From: Lineus longissimus
Lineage: Eukaryota; Nemertea; Pilidiophora; Heteronemertea; Lineidae
DNA length: 64,000 nt
Assembly (NCBI RefSeq): GCF_910592395.1
Contig: NC_088318.1
Span: 14,324,349-14,388,348 of the forward strand
Reading direction: 5' to 3'
How positions within the stretch are numbered: the first letter of the stretch is position 1; every line of letters starts with the position of its first letter. The notes below the pieces were generated by a model. That model had not been told where the DNA came from and made no database searches. It saw nothing but the letters and a program-made list of their open reading frames with translations. Made by a program: the position numbers and the translations under genes. Below, piece by piece: positions 1-13,183 of this stretch.

Positions 1-2702
1 TAATGACTTTGAAATCTAGCACAAGATTTACATGCATGTAGTGTCCGAAACAAAACAATAAACAGCATTTCTTAAAAGTCAATCGTTTTTAGTGACGCAC
101 TCTGTACAAAATTTAGTTCATTAGAATTCTCGTAGGGGCGCTGTGTGCCAGTAGCCTGGCGTCAGTCTACCTTGTATGGTTGAATCACCTCGTTCCTCGG
201 GTGAGCTAAATACATAAGTGAGGCAATCTAAACTTATCGTTGGGGATGTAGTCCCTGAACCAGCAATGTACAAACTGAAGTATACACCGCCACCAGACGT
301 TCAAGGCCACCAGCGGAGGACTAATTGAGGTCAGCGAAGCCAGCGTATTCCTTGTATGGACAAAAAAACGGTCACGATGGTTCCTCTAGTTCAAGAAATG
401 CGAGCACTACAGGTCCTTCAAGAAGTTGTTAAATCTAACCATCCCTTTCCTAAAATCATAAACGTCGGAAACGCTGCCATCATGGAATTGAAAGACCAAA
501 ATAACAATGCATTTACATTATAAAAAACCACTGACTTAAAGCGAAATCGCAAAAAATACGTTTCATTTTCCAATCGGATCAACCACTCGTCGAGTTAAGA
601 CGGTAAACATGTCACAGTGGCCAAGTCGCATAATCTTGATGGATAACGCCGCCATTACATCGGTTAAGATATTCACCTCATTGCTTTACTTGGTCTCCTA
701 ATGCGTATTCCATGTTTTCCTCTCGTTCACCTGTGTTACACATGTCACGTGAAGACCAAACGACACAACATTTACGTGCCGTGTAAACAACATCCGGGGC
801 TTGTGTCGGCCATGTTTATAATAGGGTAGTACACGCGAATAACAAACCGACCATATATTATGACCCTCGTAGCCAGAGAAGCACGAAAGTGCAAGAAAAT
901 GCAATCTATTATTATTGTCTGATTTGTTTTTCTTCGGAACATGGGTTCAAACATAACAAGAAGTTCCATAAATTAATATTTTCTTGCCATGCGAAAAGGC
1001 AATTTGGAAAAATCCATCATTTCTGTCGACATGTTCTGAGTGCTCTTAAAAAATTCTGTTCATGCTGGTGCAGTTTCGAAGTTGGTACCGAAGTCACATG
1101 ATGCCAGTAAAAGAGTCATTTGTTCAACCAAACAGTATAGGCCTACCCGAGAAAACATTCGATTCGATGGAGTGTTGTTTCGATAGACGCTGTATACCCT
1201 GCAGGGGGATTAATGATTATCATCGTGTACGCATGTCATGGGCCAAGACACCCCGCCTTCCTTCCGGTGCACCCATATAATCCGCTATGGGGATTTGTTG
1301 AGCAAGTAATCCCTTCATGTCAGCAACACAGGAACTTTGAGCGGAGTGTGACACCAATACCAATCCCCAATTTTTAAAACACGTCGATACTGGGATGTTC
1401 TGACGCATTGGTTGAGCCATATGTTTCCATAGACGAAGCCCAAGACGGAAACACGATGGTGAATAAAAAGTACCCTAAAATGCAATAAAATATTGGATTA
1501 GATAGGAGTTTTCTTCATCTCAATGTGCAGCACAGATAACTTTAAATGGTTTGCCCACAGTTTTATGCACAGAAATACATGTATACATGATAATGTATGT
1601 TGTGTTTTCAAGAATTCTGATATGACGTTCTTCCACTATCCTCCTTGGACGTCACAGATAACATTTCACTCGTTGTGATCTTCCTTAAAACAATGAATCT
1701 TACTAAATAGACCGACAGTTTAAACTAATGAAATATTTTCTAAAGCCGTTAAACTATCCTTCTCAACATGGCACGCCATTTTGGCTTACTGGCTCAGTTC
1801 GCGGTGATCTCTCTCGCAGCGTGCACGAGACGGCAAAGAACACCTCACAGGCCACAGGATCGCCCGAGTAATTGGGGCTTCGAATAAATTGGATGTTTCA
1901 GGATGAAACATATCCTTTTACAAGTGCAAACTTGTGGAATTTCATTCAGGGAGTTATGTTGTCAAAATTGATCAAGTTGATTTCTTGTGTGGTTCAGCCT
2001 GTAAAAATAAAATGATTATTTGTTGATCTGGAGGTTGAAATCACGGACCTGTATCTATAGTCCTGTAAGTCTCCAACGTTTGCTTTGTAGAAAGACTTTC
2101 TGCTTAGCTAATGTGATTTCGTACTGATATAACATTTATGGGCCACCCTATATATGCACCATGGTTTTTGGCTGTCCAGACTTGTACGTGACATTGTAAG
2201 GTGTACTTCCGTATCAGCGTTTCACGACTTGACGGCTTTTTGTTTAGTAGAAAACCACAGTGTCACATTTATCCTTTCTAAATAAGCAGTGTATATGGGT
2301 CTCAATTCCATCATTCACGGGGCAGCAACGCGCCCGACAGCATGGAAAATATGGTAACAGGAAAGGGGCGTGTTACGCCGGAGGCACCGTCACATCATTA
2401 AAAACCCTCAACACGAACGACATTGATGTTTGATACTCCGAAATCATCATAGTGCAATTACCCTGTGAGTAATTAATTATAAGGTTGGTATGACCCTCGT
2501 TAGAATGGTATTGTCTGAGATGGTAGCTTTATGACCCGTGCACGGTCACACCAACGTACCGCCCCGAGTCGTCACCAACCACTGTTGTCATCGTGCAGAA
2601 TCACTCCCCTAAGAATATTGCCCTTTCATCATTTTCACCTTCCTGTGAAGTTTAAGTTATTGTCTTCTAATTATTTACAACTTCAGATGGAAAGTTGAGT
2701 TA

Positions 2703-2752
2703 ATTAAGGTATCACCTTTGACACTAGACCTTATTAAGGTATCACCTTACTG
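2703..2752. promoter_or_regulatory. Repeated TTAAGGTATCACCTT sites
   Basis: The near-palindrome TTAAGGTATCACCTT occurs twice, at about 2704 and 2735. Each has AGGT/ACCT half sites like those of T-box or zinc-finger E-box factors. The first continues CCTTTGA, a TCF/LEF-type core. No coding context. Confidence 0.3.
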
Positions 2753-5700
2753 TTGACATGCTGTCTTGTTTTCTCATCAAAACCATCCAACCGGATGACG
2801 TCAGTAATAATTTCGATGGAAACAGTCCTGACTTCATTATCAGTTTTGACGAATATTGAGGTATGAAAATGTATCACCTACTACCAGCTCGAACTGAAGC
2901 CCGTCTCGCTCAACAGAGGAATTTACATTAAGCGGTTCGATGTCCTGACTGGCTGTGAAACCAAAAAATGAGGTTCAGCAAAGCCAAAATCTGTAATTAG
3001 GGTGTACATTATATGGTAAAAATACATTTTTGGCAGCGGGGCGACGGGGCTGTATAGGGAATGACTGATCAGATTACCCACTTCTCTCCTGAGAGTGATA
3101 CTGCCATGTTCGAGTACAAGCACGTCAACCTTTTCACAACTTTCCCGAATGACTTCTTTATACAAAACGACAGAAATTACCACCTGCCATAAGCGTGACT
3201 ATGTCTACATTAGTTTATTTTGAATTTAAATAAAATTACATGCCCTGATGTGCAAATTTTAACCTGTAGACGTTTTAATTGCCAAATTAATTGATTTTAA
3301 AAACGTGCATATCATTATATCTCTCTTGGTTAAATTCCAGATGTAGCAGAAAGCTGAGGCAACGAAAGAGACTTGACTACTTACAACGTTTAAATGACAA
3401 GTTATATTGAATAAACGTACCCTCTTCAAAACACTAGTAGTGCTACCTAATAGAATAGAAATTATTATAAGTGTATATAATGCACATACATAATACAGTT
3501 CTATTTCCGTTTTGTAGGTGCCTCTCCTGGTATTTTTAATATTGGCACACATACAATGTATTCAGGCATTTTATCCCTTAAAGGCATATTTTCCGAACCA
3601 TAACTCTGTGTTGCTAGTACCATACAAACACACCAGCCAATTTGTCCAGTCTATGATATCAATGAAACGCTGGGTTCGTAATATTTTTCGAGCTACACGT
3701 ACAAGGTACAGATTTGGTACGTTTCGCCTGGCGTAGACTTCAGGCGTGGAATTGTGTGTTTCGGTGCGTTCTCAGGACAAGCCAACACTCTGATGACGAA
3801 ACTCTCATGCCTCCACCGCACGGGTGCCGGGCTGTCCGCAAGCCTGGCGCTTTCCCAGGACAGTACGGCCACAGATCCTCCCATCTTAATGAACTTAGAC
3901 GAGAACTAAGTGTCTTCAAGTGGAAAACACTTAATAAAGTTAGCGACGAACAAGCTAGCCACTTGTCTTATCTGATCCCAGGAAGCAATGCGACACTAAA
4001 CTTCACAAATTTCCAGTCATCGTGGTTCAGACTTTTATAGCTTTATGTGGATTGTTACAGAGGTTTTCGAGTGCCTTTACAACATGTCTCACTAAGGGTT
4101 TACCTAAATGGAGGAGGAGACATAAAATTGCGCCTTAATTGCTGGCAATCTACCTCTGGCATGCGTCTGGTTTGAGAATGCGCGACGACTGCTAAATATC
4201 CCGCTTGCTGTGCAAACACGTTGCTGTAGTATGGGAAAGAAAACAATTAGACCGGGAGGGCTGAATGTTGCTTTTCGTCTTGTCCTAAGAATAACTCTAC
4301 CTCGCCATTCGGCGCTTATAGTAGCTCACGATAGGCTGACTAGTTTTGTGGTTCGAATTCTTAGCGAGTTGACGCAATATACCGTGTGACGTAGAGGTAA
4401 ATGTTTGGACAGAGGTGCATGCAGGGCGGGGCATTTGAATAAAATATTGGTTAGCCGCCAATGCCACTTTTGATGGTCATCAAATGTGCCCAATCGCTAG
4501 GTAGGCCTACTGATTCTGTGCATCATTCAGTTTCATCAACCATCTGATGCATTGGCAACCAAACAAGCCGACACAACAAGAGGATTGAAGAGCCTGTTTG
4601 GACAGTTCTGTTATTCCTTGAGAGAGTATGTATTGAATTCGATCTTCTTTGTATTGGTATTCCTGGTAACACATGTTGTCATTGACAACAGATTGGAAAG
4701 GATTCAAATCCGCTGATCTGGTGACAGGCATTTGTCGTCCTTTTGATCACGATGTCCAGAGATAAGAGAACATGTGTCATGTGATTGATCATTGTGTCAA
4801 AGATGGTTGTATGTACATCGTTTATCATGTACGACACATTGGCCTATCAGGCGTCCGATCAATGCCCGTATTCGAGTCGCTCTCACGATTCAAAGACGGT
4901 AGAATTATGGCATGAAACGACAAAGCTGAGACAAGACCGACATGACAGAGGTTCGATCTACGACCATTCACGCCATGGTGCAGTGTTTTAAACATGTACT
5001 CGTTGTTATTCGTTTGAAAACAGAAAGATACAGACCGTTGCAATCACTTGAAATTGAGAGCGATATTTTGAATACCGCAGTGCATTAGTACTACAGGCAT
5101 AACAGGCGAATAGGCGCACATCCATCGCAAATTAAAAGCATATTAACGAGGAAACTCATGTTTCGAGTTTGCAGTTTTCAATTTAAATGCGCAGTATGTT
5201 GAAGTTGATGTCCCAGGTATGTCTGTACGTATATATAAGTAATTTACAAGCATATTAATTGCTAAACATGCGTTGAAAATTAATTCGACAGGTGAGCTTC
5301 CTAATTAAATGCTTAGTCATATTAAATGAAATAATTCATACAATCAAAATTGATAGCCGAATTATAGTTGAATGTCATTTAGGAGTGGCGTGCTTCTCTT
5401 CTTTTTCATCCAGGGAATATACACAGGACAGGTTTGATACGAATTAATGATAATCCGTTTTTGCAACGTGTTCTAATTTGAGTTTAACGTGTGGCTAATT
5501 TGCACACTAATACATGTACATTTGGTAAACCAGCCGAACAAGTTGAATTGAAATTTAACCGTAGTTAAATTGTCGTAAACTAAATAAAAGACTTGGGAAG
5601 TCTATTTAAGTTGTCGAAACTCAAGACAAACAACTGTCCTTTTAACCAGAGACAAATGTCTCACGTCGGAGACGTTGATTGCCAGGCTCGATGCCTTAAT

Positions 5701-7804
5701 TAATGTAAATGGCCCGGGATCCCGTGAAACGACTTGGGCACTGGTAGGAATACTCACTCGCCAATTCAAAGCTCCAGTGGTGGATTTATGAGTGGTCCAT
5801 GAGGCGCACCCCGATTTTGGCCGGAGAGCAATGATTTTTAGGAGGCCTCTCCATAAGAAGCATTCAACTATATACAGGCCCTTCTGAGCCCGGAAACGAA
5901 AATAATCAAACACTACGATTACAAACATGCATATGCTACCCATATCATATCACGATCGCCTCTTTTGTCATTTTTAATGGTATTGCCCAATATTATGAAT
6001 AAAGAAAAAATGTTAAAAGGTCAATTTACCCCGTGGCACAACATTTATTGCCAAAATGTTTTAGCTAGGAATAACATGTGTTTTTGCGCATTCTGTACAT
6101 TCAGTTGAAAAGAGCAAACCTTTTCTTAGGGTTTTGGTATAACGGCCCTCTCGAATTCTAGTTTTCATAAGGTTTCCTGTATTGTTGATGTCCATGTTTG
6201 CCACACAAATAGCGGTTTATTCAAGCAATAGTTTAAATGCCTGTCCACAGGCCAAGAACAACTTGTCATCTTTTGTTCTTGTTCAAAACGGTGTTTGTGT
6301 CACTAGCCGTTCGTTATGTCAACTTCTTCTTTCCCCAATGCGGTCCGTCAGCTCTAATGATATAATGAAGTGGCAGTGGCCAGCCCAATGGACATGTTAT
6401 TAAACGGTTGCTTTTGAAAGGTTTAGCATGTGGACTTAGCTAGAAGCACGCCCCCAAATGCCCTAAAGGTCTTTAAGGAGTGATCTAAAAACAATCAATT
6501 CACGTACCTAATATTTGCACGATTCTAATTTGACAAATTCTTGCATAATATTTGAATGCTGTCACCAATTGCCAATGTAGAGCTTATTATTCATCGAAAC
6601 ACAGCGAAAATACCAGAAATATCTTGCTTTATGAAGGAAGCCTTTTTGGGATTTTATCAAATAATTGGCGTTGGCAGTTAAGCGCTTAGCGCGAACTCCA
6701 CACGAACTAAAAACAGTGTTGGACATTCTTGAAACAAATAATAGACAAAATATTATTTCTTTTTGGTGTGATTCTTGACATCGCAAATAGCTTACCACGT
6801 GTGAGGTTTGGTAATGTTGAATAGTATGGTATGGTATTTCACCCTGCTTGACATTGTGTAGTTGGTAAAATGATAGGCGCGAATCAAAGTAATGCGCCCC
6901 ATCACGGAAGAGACGTAACAGAACAGCTGACATTGATAACCAGTCCCCTATTTGAACCGTCTTTAGACAGTTTGATTTTGAACCCGGAAATGCTTCCGTC
7001 ATGATACTCTTTCAAACCAAATAATCATTTAAAAAGCAAGGACGACATGTGGTTACGGCGACGACAGTACGAGTAGACCACCAGTATTGAAGTTAAAATG
7101 CGGGTGTAATTGCCGTATCCCGGTAGTGACTTCAACACTTTTGTTACTTGTCGGCGAAAAAAATTTCAAATTTTGCATACATGTTGTTATGATGTTCATT
7201 TATTCTATATTATCTGAAATTTTATACGCTTTGGCGGAAACAGAGGAGTAATCTTTGGCAAATTCGTTTATAAAATAGCTCAATCCATCTTTCAACACCA
7301 GGCGTTGCGTCGGCCTGGTTCTCGAAGAATCCTCTCCTCGCCCACACATCACCAAACGTTCAAACTGATGCTGCCGATTTAAAAAAGAACATACCAATAC
7401 CAATGACATTTCGATGCAATTGATTATTTTCTCGATTGAATCCAAAATAAAGTGTAGGGTAAATCTACCTGGCAGGGACTTTAAATCGCAGTTGGCCAAC
7501 GGTGGTTGGCAACAAGTTCGCCCCTTTGGTTCTGAAGTGGTACCCTGTGTCCGCCGGGCTGCCTGCTGACAGACGGGAGCATGGAGCCATTTGAGAGCCT
7601 ACGACAAATTCACGCAGGCTACGACAACTTCATGGTGGCCTGCCAAGTAGCTTCAAGGTTTTGGTCAGAGAATGCCGAGGAAGAAAGGTCATATCATCTC
7701 CTCCATTCGTGGCTTTCAATTCGAAATGTTTTTTCGAAAAAGAACACTTTAAATCCACGAAACTAGGTCACAGGATAGGGAATTTTATTCAATTTTACTG
7801 TAAG

Positions 7805-7860
7805 CGGGATGTAGATCAAATTTGAAAAAAAAATTTCTTCAAAATTTGATTTTCATCCCG
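7805..7860. repeat. Small foldback hairpin
   Basis: Arms of about 22 bases (from CGGGATG at 7805, back to CATCCCG ending at 7860) pair almost completely around an A/T-rich loop of about 11 bases. The loop is short for a miRNA precursor and the stem does not extend outward. A related GGGATGAAAATA lies at 7969-7980. Function is unknown. Confidence 0.6.
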
Positions 7861-9585
7861 GTTCCCCACCATTTTAAAAAAATTTCAATTTGATAAAAAG
7901 TGCATGTCATATATACATGTAAATGTACTTTAGGCGGGAAATGACTTAACAACCAGGAAGTGAAATTTGGGATGAAAATATCACCCAATTACAATCAATG
8001 AATAAACTTATATGTTACAATTACAAATCCTCCCCCGCTTGTCTTTGAACTTTTGAAAAAGATACGATCGGACATTTACATTTTGTCACCACAAAACGGG
8101 CAATAAAATGGTTAAAACGCGGAAATATCTTTATAAACTATTTCATCAGTAACATGAGTTATATATAGTATATATCACTCAGACATTCAAATTATAAAAA
8201 AAACATTTAATCAAAGTGTCATGCATATCACCACCATTCCGAAGTATAGGTCCGGATAAAGGACTTGATATCATGTGACATATCATTAATACACCCATAT
8301 CAACCTTAACCACAATTGATTAACATAAAAATGAAATACAAAATCAAGAGGTGATCCGGACGATTCCGTTATACTGGTTGTCACCAATTTAGGCCAAAAC
8401 CAAGGCGGCAGCCAATTTTTTTAGGGTAAATAACTGTGTCAAACGAGCAAAGTTTCATGAAGTTTGATCGACCATTAACATCCATTTCAGTTCTAAAACA
8501 TCTCAAACTAAATTAAATGCAATTTTGGCTATTTTGATTTTGCACCTACCGAAGCGGTTATGGCCGCTGCCGTCAAAGCGAGGCACAGTACATGTAGGTG
8601 AAAGGTGCATTATTCACTGTAAGAAGTAGTTCTTTGTAAGCAAGGTGTTTTATAATACAATTCTAATAACTATGTTCTGATTAGAACGACTATTTTACGT
8701 CTGTCAAATATTTAACAGCACTTGCGGACCCCGTCTCCCCCTCCACTCTGATACCAACCAGTAGGAGATCGTAAGACTAACGAAAAGCGGAGAAAGGATA
8801 CGAAGCTGATGATAGCGATGTCACAGGAATTAAAATTCCTAAGAGAACCCGATGTCGGACACCCGACTCTCAAGCATCACACGTGATTCCGGCCACAACC
8901 GACCCGCCGTTAACCAGTGTGTTTATACATACTATAAAACGTGTAATTGTCAACCTATACCAATGTTTTACTGACAGCTACAAAGATTACATGGAAACTG
9001 CATTAGTAAGAAACTGAAGAACCAAGCAGACGATGATTAAACCATTCAGAACGAGGCCCTGTAGCCTCCATGACCGGAAACCGGAAGTACGCGGATTGCC
9101 TGTCCAGTCAATCTGATATTATTCCTTATTTTGTTTAATCTTGCGTTTTGTTATCATTGCTGTTCAGTCATCTTCGTTCCCGAGATTATAAACACTTATG
9201 GCACTTGTGTTCATATGACATTCTTGATGCAGTTTTAGATCTTTTGTTTGCGTTCAAAATAAGACTCAGGTCGTGCGCGGTGTTGTTTTTCACCGACGGC
9301 ATTGATAAAATAAATCTGTATATCGAATTGAACGTTTCTTCGGTGGTTATTTATCCAATTGGGCATGTTTGTCGGAATTGATTTGAGATTATTTGTAAAA
9401 GGTTGTGTACCATGTTCAATTCTGGGTGACCGTGCCTGCTGAATAGCCACTGATCACTAACCTATCAATCTTACGTCGGCCATTATTAAACTCCTCACGA
9501 CAACTTCACCGAACATTCTTTGAATATAAAGGAAAGAAAATACTCCGCCGTAGATACACCAGTTGTGACCCATCAAACTTCAACG

Positions 9586-9594
9586 TTCAGTAGT
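9586..9594. repeat. Left target-site duplication TTCAGTAGT
   Basis: This nine-base direct repeat is identical to 9935-9943 and abuts the left end of the foldback element. Confidence 0.85.
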
Positions 9595-9934
9595 GCTGAA
9601 AGGGTGGATGTCGTCCTGGGTGCCGACAAATGGTACCCAGGTTCGAGATCGACTGGACAATAAGCACCCTGGGTGCCATTACACTAGACAAACAGCACCC
9701 AGCTTCTTTTTGCCTGGCTTACGGATCTTAGGGACGACGTTTCTTGCAATCTCGTTTTATCTCGCGCCGTGGTACTTGCGGCATTATTTCGCGCACTGCT
9801 AATGCCACAAGCCAGGCAAAAAGAAGCTGGGTGCTATTTGTCTAGTGAAATGGCACCCAGGGTGCTTATTTTCCAGTCGATCTCGAACCTGGGTACCATT
9901 TGTCGGCACCCAGGACGACATCCACCCTTTCAGC
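9595..9934. mobile_element. Mutator-like foldback MITE, 340 bp
   Basis: Terminal inverted repeats of 126 bases (9595-9720 and 9809-9934) differ at about three positions. Both ends read GCTGAAAGGGTGGATGTC inward. The element is flanked by a perfect 9-base direct repeat TTCAGTAGT (9586-9594 and 9935-9943). Long inverted repeats with a 9-base target duplication are the hallmark of Mutator/MULE elements. The 88-base centre (9721-9808) carries no transposase. The near-identical arms suggest recent insertion or maintained pairing. It is non-autonomous, so a source element must exist or have existed elsewhere. Confidence 0.88.
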
Positions 9935-9943
9935 TTCAGTAGT
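9935..9943. repeat. Right target-site duplication TTCAGTAGT
   Basis: This nine-base direct repeat is identical to 9586-9594 and abuts the right end of the foldback element. Confidence 0.85.
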
Positions 9944-10130
9944 CAGTTTGCACGAAATTGCAATTTCTCTATCTTATACCATTCCTTCCAGAACTGACCT
10001 AACTTATATGGGTCACTTCTAGGCCGTCTTGAAATCCAAGATGGCGGAGATCCTATCCTAGCCTGTCAAACCATGAAATTTTCGTTGTACGTTATGCATG
10101 ATAATTTCAGAGTTTGGGGGCCTGAAGTTT

Positions 10131-10145
10131 GGGGGGGGGGGGGGG
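10131..10145 (+). repeat. G15 homopolymer
   Basis: A run of fifteen G follows a shorter G5 at 10116-10120. The exact length is likely to vary or be mis-sequenced. Confidence 0.9.
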
Positions 10146-13100
10146 TTGACGACTTTTAAGGAAGGCAAAGAGAAGTGACAAGAATACAGACCTATTACCA
10201 CCATAAATCAGAACTAGCTACATCCTACTCAAGTCACGTTATGAATACATGCATGCACAGTCAGGACAGTTTCACGGTTGAGCAGCTCGTGCGGGCCCAG
10301 CATCATCAGGATGGAAACTGCCGGCTCCGGGCTCTAAGCTCCGGTTGATGGATGAGAGAAGTTATCAGTTCTTCATCAGGATAATGGCCTGATAATCCCT
10401 AATCAATAGCTCGGCACTTGTTTGAAATCGCTGCGCCATAATGCGGATTTACACCCGCGACACTATCATGATTGCTGCGTATGGTATGGATGGTGTGTGT
10501 CTACACGATTGTATGTCCACAGGGTCATCAATAACTACCCAATTTGGTCAGCCACTTCAGGAGTCTGTTTTCAAGGCAACGTATGTAACGGATATGACAA
10601 AGAGATGTTATGTTTAATTCTTCTAGAGTAGGGACTAGCCAAAAAAGGAATCTTTAAGCATTGGTGGGAATTAGTGCACTGCATTACCCTGAAGCATTCT
10701 TCCGCTGCGACCCCTACGACAAAACTGAACTGTAATCTTGTGTTAATAAACTACCATGCAGTTGGCAATTGTAGATACGTTTTGAGTGGTTAGATAATCA
10801 TATATGTCTCTTTAAATGAGAATATCTTTGAAAACATTCAATGTTTGATCCTCATAACTTCAAGGTTGGCTCCCAGAACACCGAATTCTAGCATAACCTT
10901 TACATGCGCACCTCGCTAGATGGAATAAGTGTTACGAGGCACTGCATGGACGTCGCTGAAAGTAATTGAAATATACATATTGGAGATTTACAGGTCCATA
11001 ACACCTAAAGGCAGATAACGTTATTGCGAGACAATTCTACTTTTTCTGAAAAAAAGTAACTCCCGTTGAAAGTCCTTTATTTTGAAACAGCCTCTTAATG
11101 GGACCATTGGTTATGCAGGGAGAGATTGCCCGGTGTGATCCGGCAATGGGGAGCTAATCTCCTCCACTCAGCACAGGCACGGTAAGCAACCATCCAGAGT
11201 CCACTCGGGGAATTGATTTACATCCCGAACGAGCCGAAAGGGAAATCCCTCAATGCTTTCCCACTCAATAAAGCCCGAAATAATGCTGTTTAATTCAATT
11301 TTATTGTGACCTACGAGCCTGAGGGATTTGTGCTGCGCGTGTCTATCCTTATTCATTCCTCCTGTTTTATTTTCTGTTCTACTAGTGTTACACACGAGAT
11401 TCCTTTCATCACAATTAAACCAGCAAAGCCTCAATCTTACTTTAGTCTGATAAACGAGCCCGTTTAGGATGCCTTCCCAAATGAGATTGGTAATCAGTCA
11501 ATTGCGCAGGCGCAATAATGTGTCACGTGAAACTAGGATTGCGGCGAGATTATGACACTGAGAGAGACTAACTTTCTCAACTGCATCATTTCTTCTTCTT
11601 CGACTTGAATTTTTTTAATATTCTAATATTGAACTTATGATAAGGACGACTACGACTAGTAGTAAAACGCACTACATATTGATAATCACAAAATTACATA
11701 TCTGCAAAAGTCTCTCCTCCATGAAGGTTTCATCGTTTTTACACACGCTGTTGATCCAACGAAGCCATGGGAACGAGGATAGCAATATGGCCGCCTGAAC
11801 TAGCAGCCATCATGGACATGGCAAGGACGCAGTCTTCCGGAGAACACGTTCATTTGCAGCTACACTGGTTCCACTCAGAATAATATTTTGTTTAATTATG
11901 ACGTTTCGTGTCATGCTCATTGATGCCTGAAAGCAAATCTCCTATCATATGGTACTTCGGGGACAATATCATAGGCAGATCTACATTAGATATAGAATAG
12001 GTTGCCTTCAGTATATATACAGCACCTTAGCTTATTGACATGTTGACACCAGACTCTGCAGAACCACAATTTCTTGGATCTTGCTATGTTGCTTTCTGTG
12101 ATTAGATTGAAAGAAGGCATACATGTATTGAAAGTTAGAAGCGCCACTGAAAAACGAAAACAAATCGTAAAATTTGTCGTCGCCCCATCACGAAAGTCTC
12201 AACAATCACAATGGGACAGAATGAGGGGCGCGTTTATTAAACAAAACAGGCGCTCTTGTTAGCAACCCGCGGTTGTTCGAGAGATGTATGTCTAAACCTA
12301 TTTCGAAACAGCGACAGGTATCATACAAATGTGTACATCTAGTCAGAAATGGCCGGTTTGAGATGGCCCCTTTGTTCTACCGCAGGGATGCTCGCTGACA
12401 CGGCTCGTCAGGAGACGAGGTGAAGGCAATTAGGAAGAGGTTTCAGAGGGCAGTCCTCTGTCCCTTACGGACTCTAAGTCTTCCGAACGAAATGATACGA
12501 ATGTGTAACTAACTGAGCATGCGTTTTGTGATAGTTCCCAAAGGAGAGGGATCATCTACTCGATATGTTTATTTAGGAGAAGATTCATTAATATGATCAT
12601 CTGGTTAGGTATATGCTTCTGTTCCTCTGGGAGGGAGTCGGTTTGTCATTAAGTTGGTCTGGTGGACGCTGGTGTTATCGTTGGTTAGAGAGGGACCAAG
12701 CCAGGATTATCATAATCATGCGCTTGTAATAAACAATTAATATTGGTGTGGGAAACAAGAACCTGTGATATCATTATTTGCACCTTCTATCAATATGTTC
12801 AATGGGTACAAAGGACACGAACACCTCCCATCTTAAGTCGGAAGGAAACAACATGACGGTTTCTTGATGAGGGTGAGTGGTAAGGGCCAGGATCATTCAT
12901 ATTCGAAAATTAAAAAAAAATTGAAATTCAATTTCAAATTTTCCAATGCAACGTAATGCAACGTAGGTACATTGTGCATGTAGTTGTGAATACACGTACT
13001 ACTATTCAAGCACAGTAATTTGGAGGCCGTTTGTACATTGAAAACATTCTGCAGATATTAATAATCGACTTGGCTTTGCTGAAGAACGTACTGTTTACCT

Positions 13101-13163
13101 ATCGTTAGAAAATGGGTTGATTCATCGAGGCTGGTCCGTGATGCTATGATCAACGAAGGTGAC

Positions 13164-13183
13164 TGAATCAATCGAATCAATCA
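13164..13183. promoter_or_regulatory. Paired Pbx/Hox-like sites
   Basis: GAATCAATC is repeated at 13164 and 13174, ten bases apart, or one helical turn. The second copy extends to ATCAATCA, the reverse complement of TGATTGAT, a classic Pbx-Hox composite. There is no supporting conservation data. Confidence 0.3.

Larger units (their letters stand above)
1..9585. other. Gene-free DNA downstream of Irx
   Basis: I see no protein-coding or RNA gene. The open frames are short (the longest are 146 codons on the minus strand at 6562-7002 and 113 at 5602-5943), lack family motifs, and are not linked by good splice sites. The region contains the hairpin at 7805-7860, the repeated sites at 2703-2752 and A/T-rich stretches such as 7815-7900. 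Confidence 0.6.

Noticed and set aside
6562-7002. 146-codon minus-strand frame
   Set aside because: Composition looks random, no motif, no neighbouring exon in frame.
9593-9802. 69-codon open frame
   Set aside because: It lies within the inverted repeats of the foldback element and is a by-product of that sequence.
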